Below, one piece after another: positions 6,486-13,481 of a DNA stretch of 48,765 nt. The notes under the pieces are model-generated. The model had not been told where the DNA came from, did not search any database, and saw only the letters and a program-made list of their open reading frames with translations. The position numbers were made by a program, and so were the translations under genes. The stretch's first letter is position 1. Each line of letters starts with the position of its first letter. Where the stretch lies: IMG/VR virus record IMGVR_UViG_3300031669_000047, positions 1 to 48,765 of that record, one strand, 5' to 3'. This stretch comes from a virus.

Positions 6486-6507
6486 TTTCTTATCCTTTCT
6501 ATAAAGT

Positions 6508-6568
6508 AAGGCGGTGCTCCCTGCACACACAGGGCGATATTTTGACCAGTTTCCTTTTGCACCGCCTT
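6508..6568 (-). other. Structured intergenic RNA element
   Basis: A 10-bp perfect inverted repeat, AAGGCGGTGC (6508-6517) with GCACCGCCTT (6559-6568), encloses an inner hairpin CCCTG/CAGGG (about 6519-6534). The outer arm overlaps the stop codon of the gene ending at 6567, and the structure ends about 20 nt before the ribosome binding site of the 6485 gene. It lacks a U-run, so control of mRNA stability or translation is more likely than termination. Confidence 0.5.
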
Positions 6569-6824
6569 ATGTTTCCTCTAATAAATCTGGTATGTTTGTC
6601 GTTTTATAAGTCATTGCTCCTTTCCTAAGCAATTCAAGTGCTTGCTCGTAACCAGCATTACTTTTTTGGGCGACTAAGTGCATCAGAAATTCGGCTGACA
6701 TCATCAGCATCTTAAATTCTTTATCCTCTCCGCTTATAAAGATTCTGACTTCGCCTCTCTCATCAGATGGAGAATCATAAACTTTGAGATGTATTTCACC
6801 GAGTTGCTTTAAGTTATCTTCCAT
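6567..6824 (-). CDS. 85-aa hypothetical protein
   Basis: The start at ATG 6824 is supported by GAAAGGAACT. A longer frame begins at 6836 without a good site. The protein is mixed alpha/beta in appearance, with Met-rich FKMLMMSAEFLMHLV in the middle and a helical C-terminus. Family unknown. The gene lies just downstream of a terminator-like hairpin at 6835-6880, so its expression may be partly uncoupled from upstream genes. Confidence 0.55.
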   Translation of the reverse strand: MEDNLKQLGEIHLKVYDSPSDERGEVRIFISGEDKEFKMLMMSAEFLMHLVAQKSNAGYEQALELLRKGAMTYKTTNIPDLLEET

Positions 6825-6834
6825 AGTTCCTTTC

Positions 6835-6880
6835 AATAAAACGGCTTGGGGTCAGGGATTCTCCTTAACCCCTTACCGTT
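6835..6880 (-). terminator. Intrinsic terminator within the leftward operon
   Basis: On the minus strand AACGG (6880-6876) and GGGGT (6872-6868) pair with ACCCC (6852-6848) and CCGTT (6844-6840), and the stem runs into TTTTATT. It follows the stop of the 6901-7095 gene and a 23-bp repeat shared with the end of the late operon. It probably terminates or attenuates the recombination operon before the distal small genes. Confidence 0.6.
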
Positions 6881-6901
6881 CGGAGGAGGGTGATGAAAAG
6901 C
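6879..6901. repeat. 23-bp repeat preceding a terminator, copy 1
   Basis: A 23-bp sequence containing CGGAGGAGGGTGATGAAAAG is found here and again at 16051-16073. Each copy lies immediately after the stop codon of a leftward gene and immediately before a terminator hairpin. In the leftward transcript the core reads CACCCTCCTCC, complementary to Shine-Dalgarno sequences. A looser relative (GGAGGAGGGCTTGTGG) is at 13692-13707. Confidence 0.75.
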
Positions 6902-7095
6902 TAACAACCGTGCTGCTTTATGATTTCGTCTGAATACTTTACGCCGATTTTCTTGGCCATTGCCTTGGCGCCACGGCTAGCATTTCCTTTGCGTTCATAG
7001 TAAATTCTGCCACGCATACGCTCTTTCTTGGCTTCGTAAATTCCATACCACCATAGGTAACCACTACAACTTTCTCCTACTTTTACTCTTACCAT
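6901..7095 (-). CDS. 64-aa basic small protein
   Basis: The start at ATG 7095 has GAAAGGAATCAA upstream. The in-frame extension to 7179 lies inside the SSB gene and is rejected. The protein is rich in Lys, Arg, Gly and Trp/Tyr (YLWWYGIYEAKKERMRGRIYY, a 21-residue stretch near its start, described here only in part), suggesting nucleic acid binding. It follows ssb closely. Function unknown. Confidence 0.5.
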   Translation of the reverse strand: MVRVKVGESCSGYLWWYGIYEAKKERMRGRIYYERKGNASRGAKAMAKKIGVKYSDEIIKQHGC

Positions 7096-7111
7096 TTGAT
7101 TCCTTTCTTTA

Positions 7112-7498
7112 CTAAAAGGGTATATCATCATCAGATACTTGCCTTGCCTGTTGTTGGGTATCCTGATTAGATTTACCACCTATAAACTGGAAACTTTGAA
7201 CAGCGACCTTGTGCTTGCTCCGCTTCGTTCCGTCCTGAGCTTCCCACTGGTCGAGGGTTAGCCGACCTTCAACGAATAGCGGGTCGCCCTTGCCCAGATA
7301 TTGATTGATGTTTTCGCCTGTTTTGCCGAAGGCGACACAATCGACAAAACATACTTCATTGCGTTCTTGTCCATCTTTGCTATTCCACTTTCGATTCACG
7401 GCCAACCCAAACTCGACTACCGCAGTCTGGTTTGGCGTGTACGAAAGCTGTGGGTCTCTGGTCAGATTGCCGCCCAAGAATATCTTGTTGAAGTTCAT
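7112..7498 (-). CDS. ssb: Single-stranded DNA-binding protein
   Basis: A 128-residue SSB with an OB fold at residues 1-105 (FNKIFLGGNLTRDPQL start, conserved VEFGLAVNR, CVAFGKTGE, LFVEGRL) and the acidic C-terminal tip DDDIPF that docks recombination and replication partners. It coats ssDNA during phage replication and annealing. It follows the ERF and coiled-coil genes, as in many phage recombination modules. The ribosome binding site is AGGAGCATAGA before ATG 7498. The linker is short and Gln-rich. Confidence 0.95.
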   Translation of the reverse strand: MNFNKIFLGGNLTRDPQLSYTPNQTAVVEFGLAVNRKWNSKDGQERNEVCFVDCVAFGKTGENINQYLGKGDPLFVEGRLTLDQWEAQDGTKRSKHKVAVQSFQFIGGKSNQDTQQQARQVSDDDIPF

Positions 7499-7508
7499 TC
7501 TATGCTCC

Positions 7509-7949
7509 TTAAAAATTTCGTAGGTCGGGGTCTGGTGGGCCTATGTTCCAGCCCTTTTCCATTGATTTTGAGATTATTTCCTCAATAAACAATGACATAT
7601 TTTTCTTACCAACACCTTTTGTTGTCAGTCGGCCAATTGTTACCCTGGTAACTTCGTCACCGAGTTTCAATTCAAAATCTACGCCTTCCTTTTTCAGATA
7701 AGCTAATCCATTACATTTGGACTTGACTTCCAAATCCCACCAAGCCTCTGTTTCACCGTTCTCATCGTGTTTTACCAAGTCCCGCAAACATACGCCTTTG
7801 TACCATCGCCTCTGGCGGCCGGTAATATATTCAAGCGGTGATAGAGTCTTTAACGCTCCTTTGGGCTCTAACTCTGCCAGTATCTCTTTAAGCGGCTTCT
7901 TAAAGGTCGGCTCGCCGTCAACTATTGTCTTTACTTCGTGCGTTGGCAT
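7509..7949 (-). CDS. Recombination-module protein of unknown function
   Basis: A 146-residue protein between the coiled-coil gene and ssb. Its TAATG start overlaps the upstream stop. The motif LSPLEYITGRQRRWYKGVCL followed by a Trp-rich segment resembles proteins found at the NinB position in phage recombination modules, which bind ssDNA, but similarity is not strong enough to name it. It has a conserved-looking WWDLEVKSKCNGLAYL segment. A role with ERF or SSB is inferred from context. Confidence 0.5.
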   Translation of the reverse strand: MPTHEVKTIVDGEPTFKKPLKEILAELEPKGALKTLSPLEYITGRQRRWYKGVCLRDLVKHDENGETEAWWDLEVKSKCNGLAYLKKEGVDFELKLGDEVTRVTIGRLTTKGVGKKNMSLFIEEIISKSMEKGWNIGPPDPDLRNF

Positions 7950-8665
7950 TAGTAGTTGATAGAAATATGCGGGATTCTATTCTCCTTTGCTGCAATTAAA
8001 AATACCGCAATACAATGTGGACACATTGATTCTTCTGTCAAAGCAAACTCTATTTCATCTTCGATTTGTTTGCGATGTTTTTTGTTTGCAATGCGTTTTT
8101 TCTCGGCGGCTTCTTCGGACTCCTTACGCCTAATTTCAGCAAGCTCTTTGGCTTCCGCTTCGGCCTTAGCTTTTTGTTCTGCTTCGATTCTGGCTTCCTC
8201 TGCGGCTTGCACTGCAATTAGTTTTTCTCTTTCGATACGCTCGACTTTAGCTTTTTCAGCAATGAGTTTTTCTTCCTCTGCCCGCACAGCCGCTTCCCTG
8301 GCTTCAAGGTCTGCTACTCTCTTGGCCTCTGCCTCGATGATTTTCTGGTTCTCGGCATCAATTATAGCCTGCTTTTCAGCCTTAATAGCATCGAGGGGCT
8401 TTTGGTGGTAGTCAATCATCCCATCGACTTCGCTATTGTAGAAGTTTTTCTTAGCGTCCAATTTTCTGCCAAATGCAAGGGCTTCGGCCTTAGCGTCTTT
8501 GTGAATGCCGCTAACTACAGTTTTGACTTTGCGAAGTTGGGCTATATGGCTCCGGGCTTGTTTTTCGCCCTCTGGTTCAGCATAATCAAATACTAACTTT
8601 TCATTTTCGACCTTGTACTTGGCTATAATCGCCGCTACTTCGTCAAACACTACTAAATCGTTCAT
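7949..8665 (-). CDS. Coiled-coil phage protein, DUF1351-like
   Basis: A 238-residue protein. An N-terminal region of about 90 residues is followed by a long Glu/Ala/Lys-rich coiled coil (about residues 95-205) and a short C-terminal tail with CPHC. This layout matches the DUF1351-type proteins that accompany ERF or RecT in phages. It reads from ATG 8665 behind AAAGGAGCAGAATA and couples to the next gene by TAATG. A role as helper or scaffold in recombination is an inference. Confidence 0.6.
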   Translation of the reverse strand: MNDLVVFDEVAAIIAKYKVENEKLVFDYAEPEGEKQARSHIAQLRKVKTVVSGIHKDAKAEALAFGRKLDAKKNFYNSEVDGMIDYHQKPLDAIKAEKQAIIDAENQKIIEAEAKRVADLEAREAAVRAEEEKLIAEKAKVERIEREKLIAVQAAEEARIEAEQKAKAEAEAKELAEIRRKESEEAAEKKRIANKKHRKQIEDEIEFALTEESMCPHCIAVFLIAAKENRIPHISINY

Positions 8666-8685
8666 TATTCTGCTCCTTTCTGGGG

Positions 8686-9471
8686 TTATGCCGCTTCTGG
8701 TTTTATTTCGACCATCACTTCCTCTGGTTTGATTGTGGCGAGAATCTTCGCTATGCTATTCTTTCGGGTCGGGAGTTTCTTGAAGTGCTTGATTATCGCT
8801 TCGGTAAACTTTTCTTTGCTGTACTCAAAGTGTTCAAGGCACTCATCTTTCTGCTCGGTCGTGAAGTTGAAAAATGCCTGCTCGACTATTGCTTTGGATG
8901 TGTCTTGTGGTGTTATCTTCGCAGGGGTTGGCTTTTTCGCCCCTGCATTGCCGTCATCATCTTGGTCTTGGGTTGCAAGTCCTGTCAGGGCCAAGACTGT
9001 GTATCTTTGCAGATATGTTACGGTGCTGCCGATGGCCTGTATTGCGTTCTTGCTGCCAGTCATATCAGGTGGAGCGGCCAAACTGGTTTCTTCGCTGTGT
9101 CCCATGATGTGAGTAATCTTGCATGTTACTTTGATTAAGGAATCTGCCTGACTTGTTATCCACGATGCTGAAAGGCCATGCTCACTAAGCGCCTTGTTTA
9201 TGCAAGTGGTAACATTGTAAAGTGTAGCATGATTGTAATCAGTAACTCCCTTTGAGGTCTGGTATTTCACATTCCTATCTTTGAGGATTTCAGGCGGGTT
9301 TTCCTTGAAGGCCGACATTGCTTGTACATAAGCCTTTTTTGCCTGGATAGCCTCCCAGCGCTCTTGAACATCCAGCAGTTCTTTTAGTTTTGCCACATCC
9401 ATATTGCCATCAGCTTGACACAATGCCGCTGCTGCCATAAGTGGAGATTCGCTTTTTTGTATCTCGTTCAT
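8686..9471 (-). CDS. ERF-family single-strand annealing protein
   Basis: A 261-residue protein with the ERF domain at about residues 25-165: AMSAFKENPPEILKDR, Y(N)HATLYNV, a GS(T)VTYLQRYTVLALTGLA stretch and the downstream DQDDDGN. ERF proteins bind ssDNA and anneal complementary strands, circularising or recombining phage DNA. The partner exonuclease (YqaJ) lies immediately upstream. A C-terminal helical domain of about 70 residues probably contacts SSB. The ribosome binding site is AAAGGGAAGATT before ATG 9471. Confidence 0.85.
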   Translation of the reverse strand: MNEIQKSESPLMAAAALCQADGNMDVAKLKELLDVQERWEAIQAKKAYVQAMSAFKENPPEILKDRNVKYQTSKGVTDYNHATLYNVTTCINKALSEHGLSASWITSQADSLIKVTCKITHIMGHSEETSLAAPPDMTGSKNAIQAIGSTVTYLQRYTVLALTGLATQDQDDDGNAGAKKPTPAKITPQDTSKAIVEQAFFNFTTEQKDECLEHFEYSKEKFTEAIIKHFKKLPTRKNSIAKILATIKPEEVMVEIKPEAA

Positions 9472-9482
9472 AATCTTCCCTT

Positions 9483-10085
9483 TCAGAATTTACCGTCATC
9501 TATCTTGCCTATCATTTCCTTTAGCTCTTTAACGAATTGAGTCACTTGTAATAATAGCGTTGTTATATATTCTTCATCCCGGGCCACCCGGACACAAAAC
9601 ATAGGATGTGATGTTACTCTGGGGTCAAAGCTCACAAAGTCGCACCATTTCCGGTCTGTTACCCAGAGCAAACCCTGAACCTGCGGGATGTATGTTGTTG
9701 GCATTTTACCACTCAAAATGTTTTCGATGTGAGTCGAAGATAACGGGCATTTAATCTCAATCAAACCTTCTTTGCCAGGCATCCCATCAGGACTACCACC
9801 AACCCATTCGTCCCTCGTTACAAAGCCGACCTGCTCGATAGTACAGTCATTGGCCTGCTCATAAAACCGCCGAGCCGCCTGCTCTGTTTCAGTACCATAC
9901 TCCATTATTTCATTGCCGTAGGATTCCTCACGTAACCCCGTCAGTCTCTCTGCGGTAAGTTTCCTCATATAAAGTAGTCTGCCAGTCTTTTTATTCAAAA
10001 CCTTGTGGAAGTTGCTGGCTGTTACATAACCGAGCCGAGCCTCAAACCATTCTTCACTTCCTTGGATACAGTCTATAATCTTCAT
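9483..10085 (-). CDS. YqaJ/lambda-type exonuclease
   Basis: A 200-residue nuclease of the YqaJ viral recombinase family. GSEEWFEARLGYVTASNF opens the fold, and the catalytic site is GGSPDG (Asp100) followed by LIEIKCP (Glu110, Lys112). It would resect dsDNA ends to give 3' single strands for ERF. The start ATG 10085 overlaps the stop of the preceding zinc-ribbon ORF (ATGA). It forms a synaptase-exonuclease pair with the next gene. Length is typical. Confidence 0.9.
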   Translation of the reverse strand: MKIIDCIQGSEEWFEARLGYVTASNFHKVLNKKTGRLLYMRKLTAERLTGLREESYGNEIMEYGTETEQAARRFYEQANDCTIEQVGFVTRDEWVGGSPDGMPGKEGLIEIKCPLSSTHIENILSGKMPTTYIPQVQGLLWVTDRKWCDFVSFDPRVTSHPMFCVRVARDEEYITTLLLQVTQFVKELKEMIGKIDDGKF

Positions 10086-10237
10086 TCTGAATTGACCTTC
10101 ATTGCTTCGTTGTATTCCTCGATTGTGGATACTTCACCGCCACAAGTCGGACAGGATTTACGTTTACAATCGGGACATTCGTTTGGTTGTGCAACAGTTC
10201 TACCACTCGATAGACAGATGTATTCTTCTTCGCTCAT
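10082..10237 (-). CDS. 51-aa zinc-ribbon protein
   Basis: This short frame has ATGA overlaps with both neighbours. The product has CPDCKRKSCPTCGG at about residues 21-34, a tight two-CxxC zinc ribbon, flanked by acidic ends (MSEEEYI, EEYNEAMK). It is translationally coupled to the exonuclease. Such ribbons in phage operons usually mediate protein contacts. Function unknown. Confidence 0.6.
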   Translation of the reverse strand: MSEEEYICLSSGRTVAQPNECPDCKRKSCPTCGGEVSTIEEYNEAMKVNSE

Positions 10238-10425
10238 AATGAATACCTCGCAACCCACTTTCTTTCACCGACTTTAATCGGTTCGCTTTTTACAGGCACT
10301 CCGTTTTTCTTCATATCATAGACCCGTGCGCCTAATCGCAAGCAACCGAATCTTTCAAGGGCTTCTAATGGCGTTAAGGTCTGACCTGATTTAAGACATT
10401 TTAGAATCCGTTCATATTGAGTCAT
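10234..10425 (-). CDS. Small winged-HTH-like protein
   Basis: A 63-residue protein from ATG 10425 (GGAGAAACAATA upstream, one-base overlap with the previous stop). Residues 1-45 (YERILKCLKSG, LTPLEALERFGCLRLGARVYDM) match the small helix-turn-helix proteins common in phages, in which the second helix reads DNA, followed by a short beta wing (VKSEPIKVGERKWVARYSL). It may act as a local regulator or architectural protein. Its target is unknown. Confidence 0.65.
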   Translation of the reverse strand: MTQYERILKCLKSGQTLTPLEALERFGCLRLGARVYDMKKNGVPVKSEPIKVGERKWVARYSL

Positions 10426-10712
10426 TATTGTTTCTCCGCTTCCTTGATGGCTTCGCACATAGTATCTATCGCCAACTTTGGCTGTCCATACCAATACTCT
10501 TCTGTTTGATATTGATTTAGCATTGCTACTAATTTCTTATGTAACTCGTGGCTGTTGATGGCTTGGACGATGTAATCGGCTTCCTCTTTGGTCAAAAATG
10601 CTGCTAATGCTCGTTTGCCTTCAACAACCTGAACTTGGTATTTAACGCCTGCTTCGGTCGCGTGCGTTACTGTTTTTTTTACTGGTAGTTCAAATGGAGG
10701 AGATTTAGACAT
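10425..10712 (-). CDS. 95-aa hypothetical protein
   Basis: Starts at ATG 10712 (GAGGTTAAACA), overlapping the end of the HNH-AP2 gene. It is a mixed-charge, soluble protein. The N-terminal third looks beta-rich (KYQVQVVEGKRALAAFL) and the rest helical (DYIVQAINSHELHKKLVAMLNQ, partly quoted elsewhere). No domain is recognised. It couples to the HTH gene downstream. Confidence 0.5.
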   Translation of the reverse strand: MSKSPPFELPVKKTVTHATEAGVKYQVQVVEGKRALAAFLTKEEADYIVQAINSHELHKKLVAMLNQYQTEEYWYGQPKLAIDTMCEAIKEAEKQ

Positions 10713-11187
10713 TGTTTAACCTCGCAAACTTTCCAAAGCATTCTTTCGCTTTTCTGTTGTAAGCAAGCACCGCTTCTATTTCTGTATTAAAACGACCTAT
10801 ATGTGTTTGTTTTCCATCAACACATATTTGAGCTACCCATTTACCCCTGCGTCTTTTGGGATTATAATTATTCCAATGAACACCTTTGTATTTCGATTTT
10901 CTATCTTTGTGACCCGCCGAATTTCTCAGATTTTCTTTGCATGTTGCTTGGCGAAGATTTTTTCGGCGATTATCCCAACCATTCATATTTATATGGTCAA
11001 TAATGTATCCTTTAGGCAAAGGCATAATCAATTGGTGCATATCTATCGTTCGTCCCCTGCCAATATTATGACTTGCATATATAGTGTTTCTATGGGGTCG
11101 TGCGTGCCATTTCCATTGGCACAATGCTTCGTAATCTTCATCATCTACGATAGCATAATAACCTTGAGTTAGTGGTATTCGTTTCAT
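10705..11187 (-). CDS. HNH-AP2 homing endonuclease
   Basis: The start is set at ATG 11187 behind AAAGGAGAATAAT. The frame continues upstream to 11388 but without support. In the 160-residue protein, an HNH core (MHQLIMPLPKGYIIDHINMN with NRRKNLR) is followed by an AP2 DNA-binding domain at about residues 95-160 (KYKGVHWNN, WVAQICVDGKQTHIGRFNT, EAVLAYNRKAKECFG). This is the classical phage homing endonuclease layout, a selfish gene that spreads by cutting intronless or insert-free alleles. It is inserted cleanly between small genes of the operon. Confidence 0.85.
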   Translation of the reverse strand: MKRIPLTQGYYAIVDDEDYEALCQWKWHARPHRNTIYASHNIGRGRTIDMHQLIMPLPKGYIIDHINMNGWDNRRKNLRQATCKENLRNSAGHKDRKSKYKGVHWNNYNPKRRRGKWVAQICVDGKQTHIGRFNTEIEAVLAYNRKAKECFGKFARLNNV

Positions 11188-11188
11188 A

Positions 11189-11449
11189 TTATTCTCCTTT
11201 AATAGAGCGTATTGCGCAATAATCACAATACGCCTTCTCTGTTCCCGCTCCCCACTTGTAGTCGATAGGACCGTCGTACAGACCTTGAGCCTTGAGCCGT
11301 CTCTGGGCTTCGCCGATGTTCTGGACGTAGTTCGGGTCTGGGATTCGGATAATCTTGACCTTATCTGAATTGCGATTGAAATACGCAAACGAGATTAGAA
11401 TTGTGAAGATTAGCAATATGATTAAGCCGCTTCTGCATAAATTATCCAT
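11189..11449 (-). CDS. Membrane-anchored peptidoglycan-binding protein
   Basis: An 86-residue protein with one N-terminal transmembrane segment (residues 8-23, GLIILLIFTILISFAYF) and a PG_binding_1-like domain (about residues 43-80; IGEAQRRLKAQGLYDGPIDY then GAGTEKAYCDY). It would sit in the inner membrane with the cell-wall-binding domain outside. A role in lysis or in superinfection control is possible. It has no catalytic domain. The start codon overlaps the YopX-like gene's stop. Confidence 0.65.
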   Translation of the reverse strand: MDNLCRSGLIILLIFTILISFAYFNRNSDKVKIIRIPDPNYVQNIGEAQRRLKAQGLYDGPIDYKWGAGTEKAYCDYCAIRSIKGE

Positions 11450-11837
11450 TGTCTTTTTCCTCGATTAGCTCAATGTCTTGTAATTCCCATAAACCCACAC
11501 ACTCTGGGGTATTAGGTGTATGGTATAAAACCCAATTAAGCGTTTCGTCTCTCCAACCAACTTTGCCCGTTATTCGACAAAGAGGATTAAAAACAAGAGC
11601 TTTAATCTCATCCCCCTCAAACACATCCTTGCCGTTCTTGTCTTTGGTGACGAATTGTTCAAGGTCAAACTTGCATTCATCGGTATAAGATTTTTCGATA
11701 GTCCAACCTGCTTTTAGACGAGCTTCTTGTATTTCTTTGCTCAAGTTTTGGACATTTCCATCCCAACTTATACTAAAACCTTTATACCAATACCGTTTAC
11801 ATAGCCTGTCCCATACTCTGAATTTTATCTCTCTCAT
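11442..11837 (-). CDS. YopX family protein
   Basis: A 131-residue protein beginning MREIKFRVWD and ending in WELQDIELIEE, with the typical FVTKDKNGKDVFEGDEI centre of the YopX family, a fold widespread in phages of Firmicutes and others, with no known biochemical function. The start at 11837 has GGAG and overlaps the stop of the preceding 39-aa ORF by ATGA. Confidence in the family is high. Function remains unknown. Confidence 0.85.
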   Translation of the reverse strand: MREIKFRVWDRLCKRYWYKGFSISWDGNVQNLSKEIQEARLKAGWTIEKSYTDECKFDLEQFVTKDKNGKDVFEGDEIKALVFNPLCRITGKVGWRDETLNWVLYHTPNTPECVGLWELQDIELIEEKDNG

Positions 11838-11953
11838 CTGTTTCTCCACATTCTCATCCAGTTATGAAAATCTCTCCAATTACCTGTTCGGACGGCTTTG
11901 GCGCAAGCCTTCTCAAGCTCGGTCTGCTTTGGTTTTTCTTTGGGTTCGGTCAT
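11834..11953 (-). CDS. 39-aa small protein (long paralogue of the TEPKEKPK pair)
   Basis: ATG 11953 lies 3 bp after the stop of the previous gene, and the ORF ends ATGA-coupled to the YopX gene. Its first 16 residues, TEPKEKPKQTELEKA, repeat those of the 19-aa ORF at 12278-12337. The rest is Trp/Arg-rich (NWRDFHNWMRMWRNR). The two ORFs flank the 102-aa gene like duplicated boundary segments. Translation would depend on coupling. Confidence 0.45.
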   Translation of the reverse strand: MTEPKEKPKQTELEKACAKAVRTGNWRDFHNWMRMWRNR

Positions 11954-11956
11954 TGG

Positions 11957-12265
11957 TTAGGCTTTATTTGTTCTTGGCTCTATCATCTTTTCCAGTTTGC
12001 TAAATTTCTGGATAAATTCCTGTATTTGATTGCTTTCGACAATAAATGTAGTGTCAGAATATTTTGTGGAAATACTTATTTCGCCAATGCTATTAAGGTC
12101 TAATGTAACGTCTCCAATAATCTCTCCTTGGACTGGTATGGGAGTATTGGGAGTATTTTGTAATCTCTCCACCCAATCTAACAATATCCCGCTTCCTAAC
12201 ATAACTGGCTTGTCGTCAACATATCTCAATATTTCATCGGCGATTTTCTTTGCTTCATTTTCCAT
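11957..12265 (-). CDS. 102-aa hypothetical protein
   Basis: Begins at ATG 12265 after GAAAGGAAATTGAT. It is acidic with a helical N-terminus (ENEAKKIADEILRYV), a Pro-rich turn (NTPNTPIPVQGE) and a beta-like second half. The gene is flanked on both sides by small ORFs sharing a TEPKEKPK motif, suggesting it was inserted into, or duplicated together with, a boundary. Family unknown. Confidence 0.5.
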   Translation of the reverse strand: MENEAKKIADEILRYVDDKPVMLGSGILLDWVERLQNTPNTPIPVQGEIIGDVTLDLNSIGEISISTKYSDTTFIVESNQIQEFIQKFSKLEKMIEPRTNKA

Positions 12266-12277
12266 ATCAATTTCCTT

Positions 12278-12337
12278 TCAAAATTTGGCCTTCTCAAGCT
12301 CGGTCGGTTTGGGTTTTTCTTTGGGTTCGGTTGACAT
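12278..12337 (-). CDS. 19-aa micro-ORF (short paralogue of the TEPKEKPK pair)
   Basis: ATG 12337 has an ideal GGAGAATGAA upstream and the frame ends at TGA 12278, inside the ribosome binding site region of the next gene. The peptide STEPKEKPKPTELEKAKF repeats the start of the 39-aa ORF at 11834-11953. It may be a truncated copy or simply a coupling peptide. Confidence 0.35.
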   Translation of the reverse strand: MSTEPKEKPKPTELEKAKF

Positions 12338-12349
12338 TTCATTCTCCGC

Positions 12350-12559
12350 TTACAACACAAAGTCAAGTTCGATTTTTATTGCCTTGCTTTCGGTACACAT
12401 CATCAATTTACCTTCGATTTCTTTGCACCATCGCCAGCAAGAATCGGGAAAATCACAGCGCTCTTTCCAACCATATTTCGTTAGCCATTTCGTTCTTTTT
12501 TCCTTCAAATCAATTTCCATAATCCGAATCGGCTCGTAACTTTGTTCTTTTTTTGTCAT
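12350..12559 (-). CDS. 69-aa hypothetical protein
   Basis: Starts at ATG 12559 behind AGGAGAATGAA. It contains RTKWLTKYGWKERCDFPDSC with WRWCKE, giving three cysteines and several Trp, so a small disulfide or metal site is possible. It has no membrane span. It sits downstream of a GC-rich inverted repeat (12579-12655) that separates it from the 56-aa gene. Function unknown. Confidence 0.5.
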   Translation of the reverse strand: MTKKEQSYEPIRIMEIDLKEKRTKWLTKYGWKERCDFPDSCWRWCKEIEGKLMMCTESKAIKIELDFVL

Positions 12560-12664
12560 TTCATTCTCCTAAAAAAGCGGCGGGCTTCCCTGCCCCATTC
12601 ATCCCTTCTGTTTCTTTCTTTTATACCTACCCTTGGCATACTGTCGCCGCCTATACCCGTACTA

Positions 12665-12835
12665 CTAATCCTTGAGTTTCTTGATTTCTTTACACAAAAA
12701 CAAAACCTTCTTTATGTAAACACGCATTTGCCAGATTTTTAAGCTATGTGCGAAGGCTTTGCCTGGCCGACCTCGGTATGTTTCTAAAGTAATTTCTGCT
12801 TCGTGTTTTATTTTGTCAACGTCAAACTTAGCCAT
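12665..12835 (-). CDS. 56-aa basic hypothetical protein
   Basis: This frame begins at ATG 12835 with AAGGAGAAATG. The protein is Lys-rich (10 or more Lys), helical, with a short aliphatic run (YIKKVLFLCKEIKKLK). It lies 9 bp after the stop of the lipobox-containing gene. No family is recognised. Confidence 0.5.
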   Translation of the reverse strand: MAKFDVDKIKHEAEITLETYRGRPGKAFAHSLKIWQMRVYIKKVLFLCKEIKKLKD

Positions 12836-12844
12836 CATTTCTCC

Positions 12845-13147
12845 TTACTTTGTCCATTTGGCTTGGTCGCCCGGCCTTGAAGCATTGTGGATGTCCTGAC
12901 GCATACCATCCAAGGTGTTGCTGATGCAGCCAGAGGCAAAGATGCTTATGAGTACCAAAATGCTGACCGCAATTAACATTGACCTGACAGTGGTTATTTG
13001 TCGCTGATACATTTCCTCCTCCAAACCTTCAATGGCCTTCTGAAACGATGCCCTGTCCTCATCGTCAATGCTGAAGGCTTTGGCGTTCAACATCAAATCC
13101 CTCCGTGTTTTCAACTGGCTGTAACTTTGCTTTTTCAAATTGTTCAT
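12845..13147 (-). CDS. Membrane protein with internal lipobox, entericidin-like end
   Basis: A 100-residue protein. Residues 1-53 are charged and helical. A hydrophobic segment (about 55-73) ends in IFASGC, a lipobox, and the sequence after the Cys (ISNTLDGMRQDIHN) resembles entericidin-type small lipoproteins. Either it is a one-pass membrane protein or an internal start (for example Met46 or Met57) makes a lipoprotein. The ribosome binding site for the long form (AGGAAAGGCATAAA) is good. A lysis or envelope role is plausible but unproven. Confidence 0.55.
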   Translation of the reverse strand: MNNLKKQSYSQLKTRRDLMLNAKAFSIDDEDRASFQKAIEGLEEEMYQRQITTVRSMLIAVSILVLISIFASGCISNTLDGMRQDIHNASRPGDQAKWTK

Positions 13148-13176
13148 TTTATGCCTTTCCTCTCCCGCTCACAGGG

Positions 13177-13449
13177 TTAATCAGACTGTTCGTTTTGTTT
13201 ACGAAGTATTCGTTTCATGTTTGCAATCCCAGCATTTAGTTCGATTTCTCGCACACCTCCACCACCTGGTCCAAATGCTTTTTCTATCGCTTCCCTGCCA
13301 ATAACCTCATTAGCAAGTTCTATTTCTTCAGGGGTATCTAATTTTGTGGTAAATATAGGTTCCAATGAATCTTTCATGGCTTTATCTAATTCTATTTTGC
13401 ATTGGTTACAGCCTTTGCCATAACACCAAGGACAATCTTTATATTTCAT
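13177..13449 (-). CDS. 90-aa zinc-finger-like protein
   Basis: Starts at ATG 13449 (GAAAGGACTGAAAA). The N-terminus CPWCYGKGCNQC is a double-Cys knuckle as in DnaJ-type zinc modules. The middle is acidic and helical, followed by a Gly-rich GPGGGG and a basic end (MKRILRKQNEQ). Probably an interaction adaptor. Function unknown. Confidence 0.55.
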   Translation of the reverse strand: MKYKDCPWCYGKGCNQCKIELDKAMKDSLEPIFTTKLDTPEEIELANEVIGREAIEKAFGPGGGGVREIELNAGIANMKRILRKQNEQSD

Positions 13450-13481
13450 TTTTCAGTCCTTTCTTCTCCCCTGTAATCCGG

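Noticed and set aside
7956-8411. 151-aa frame on the plus strand
   Set aside because: Antisense shadow of the Glu/Ala/Lys-rich coiled-coil gene. Its Ser/Ala-rich composition is a by-product.
11951-12330. TTTGGGTTTTTCTTTGGGTTCGGT repeat-like DNA seen twice
   Set aside because: Not an independent DNA repeat. It is the coding sequence of the two TEPKEKPK small ORFs.
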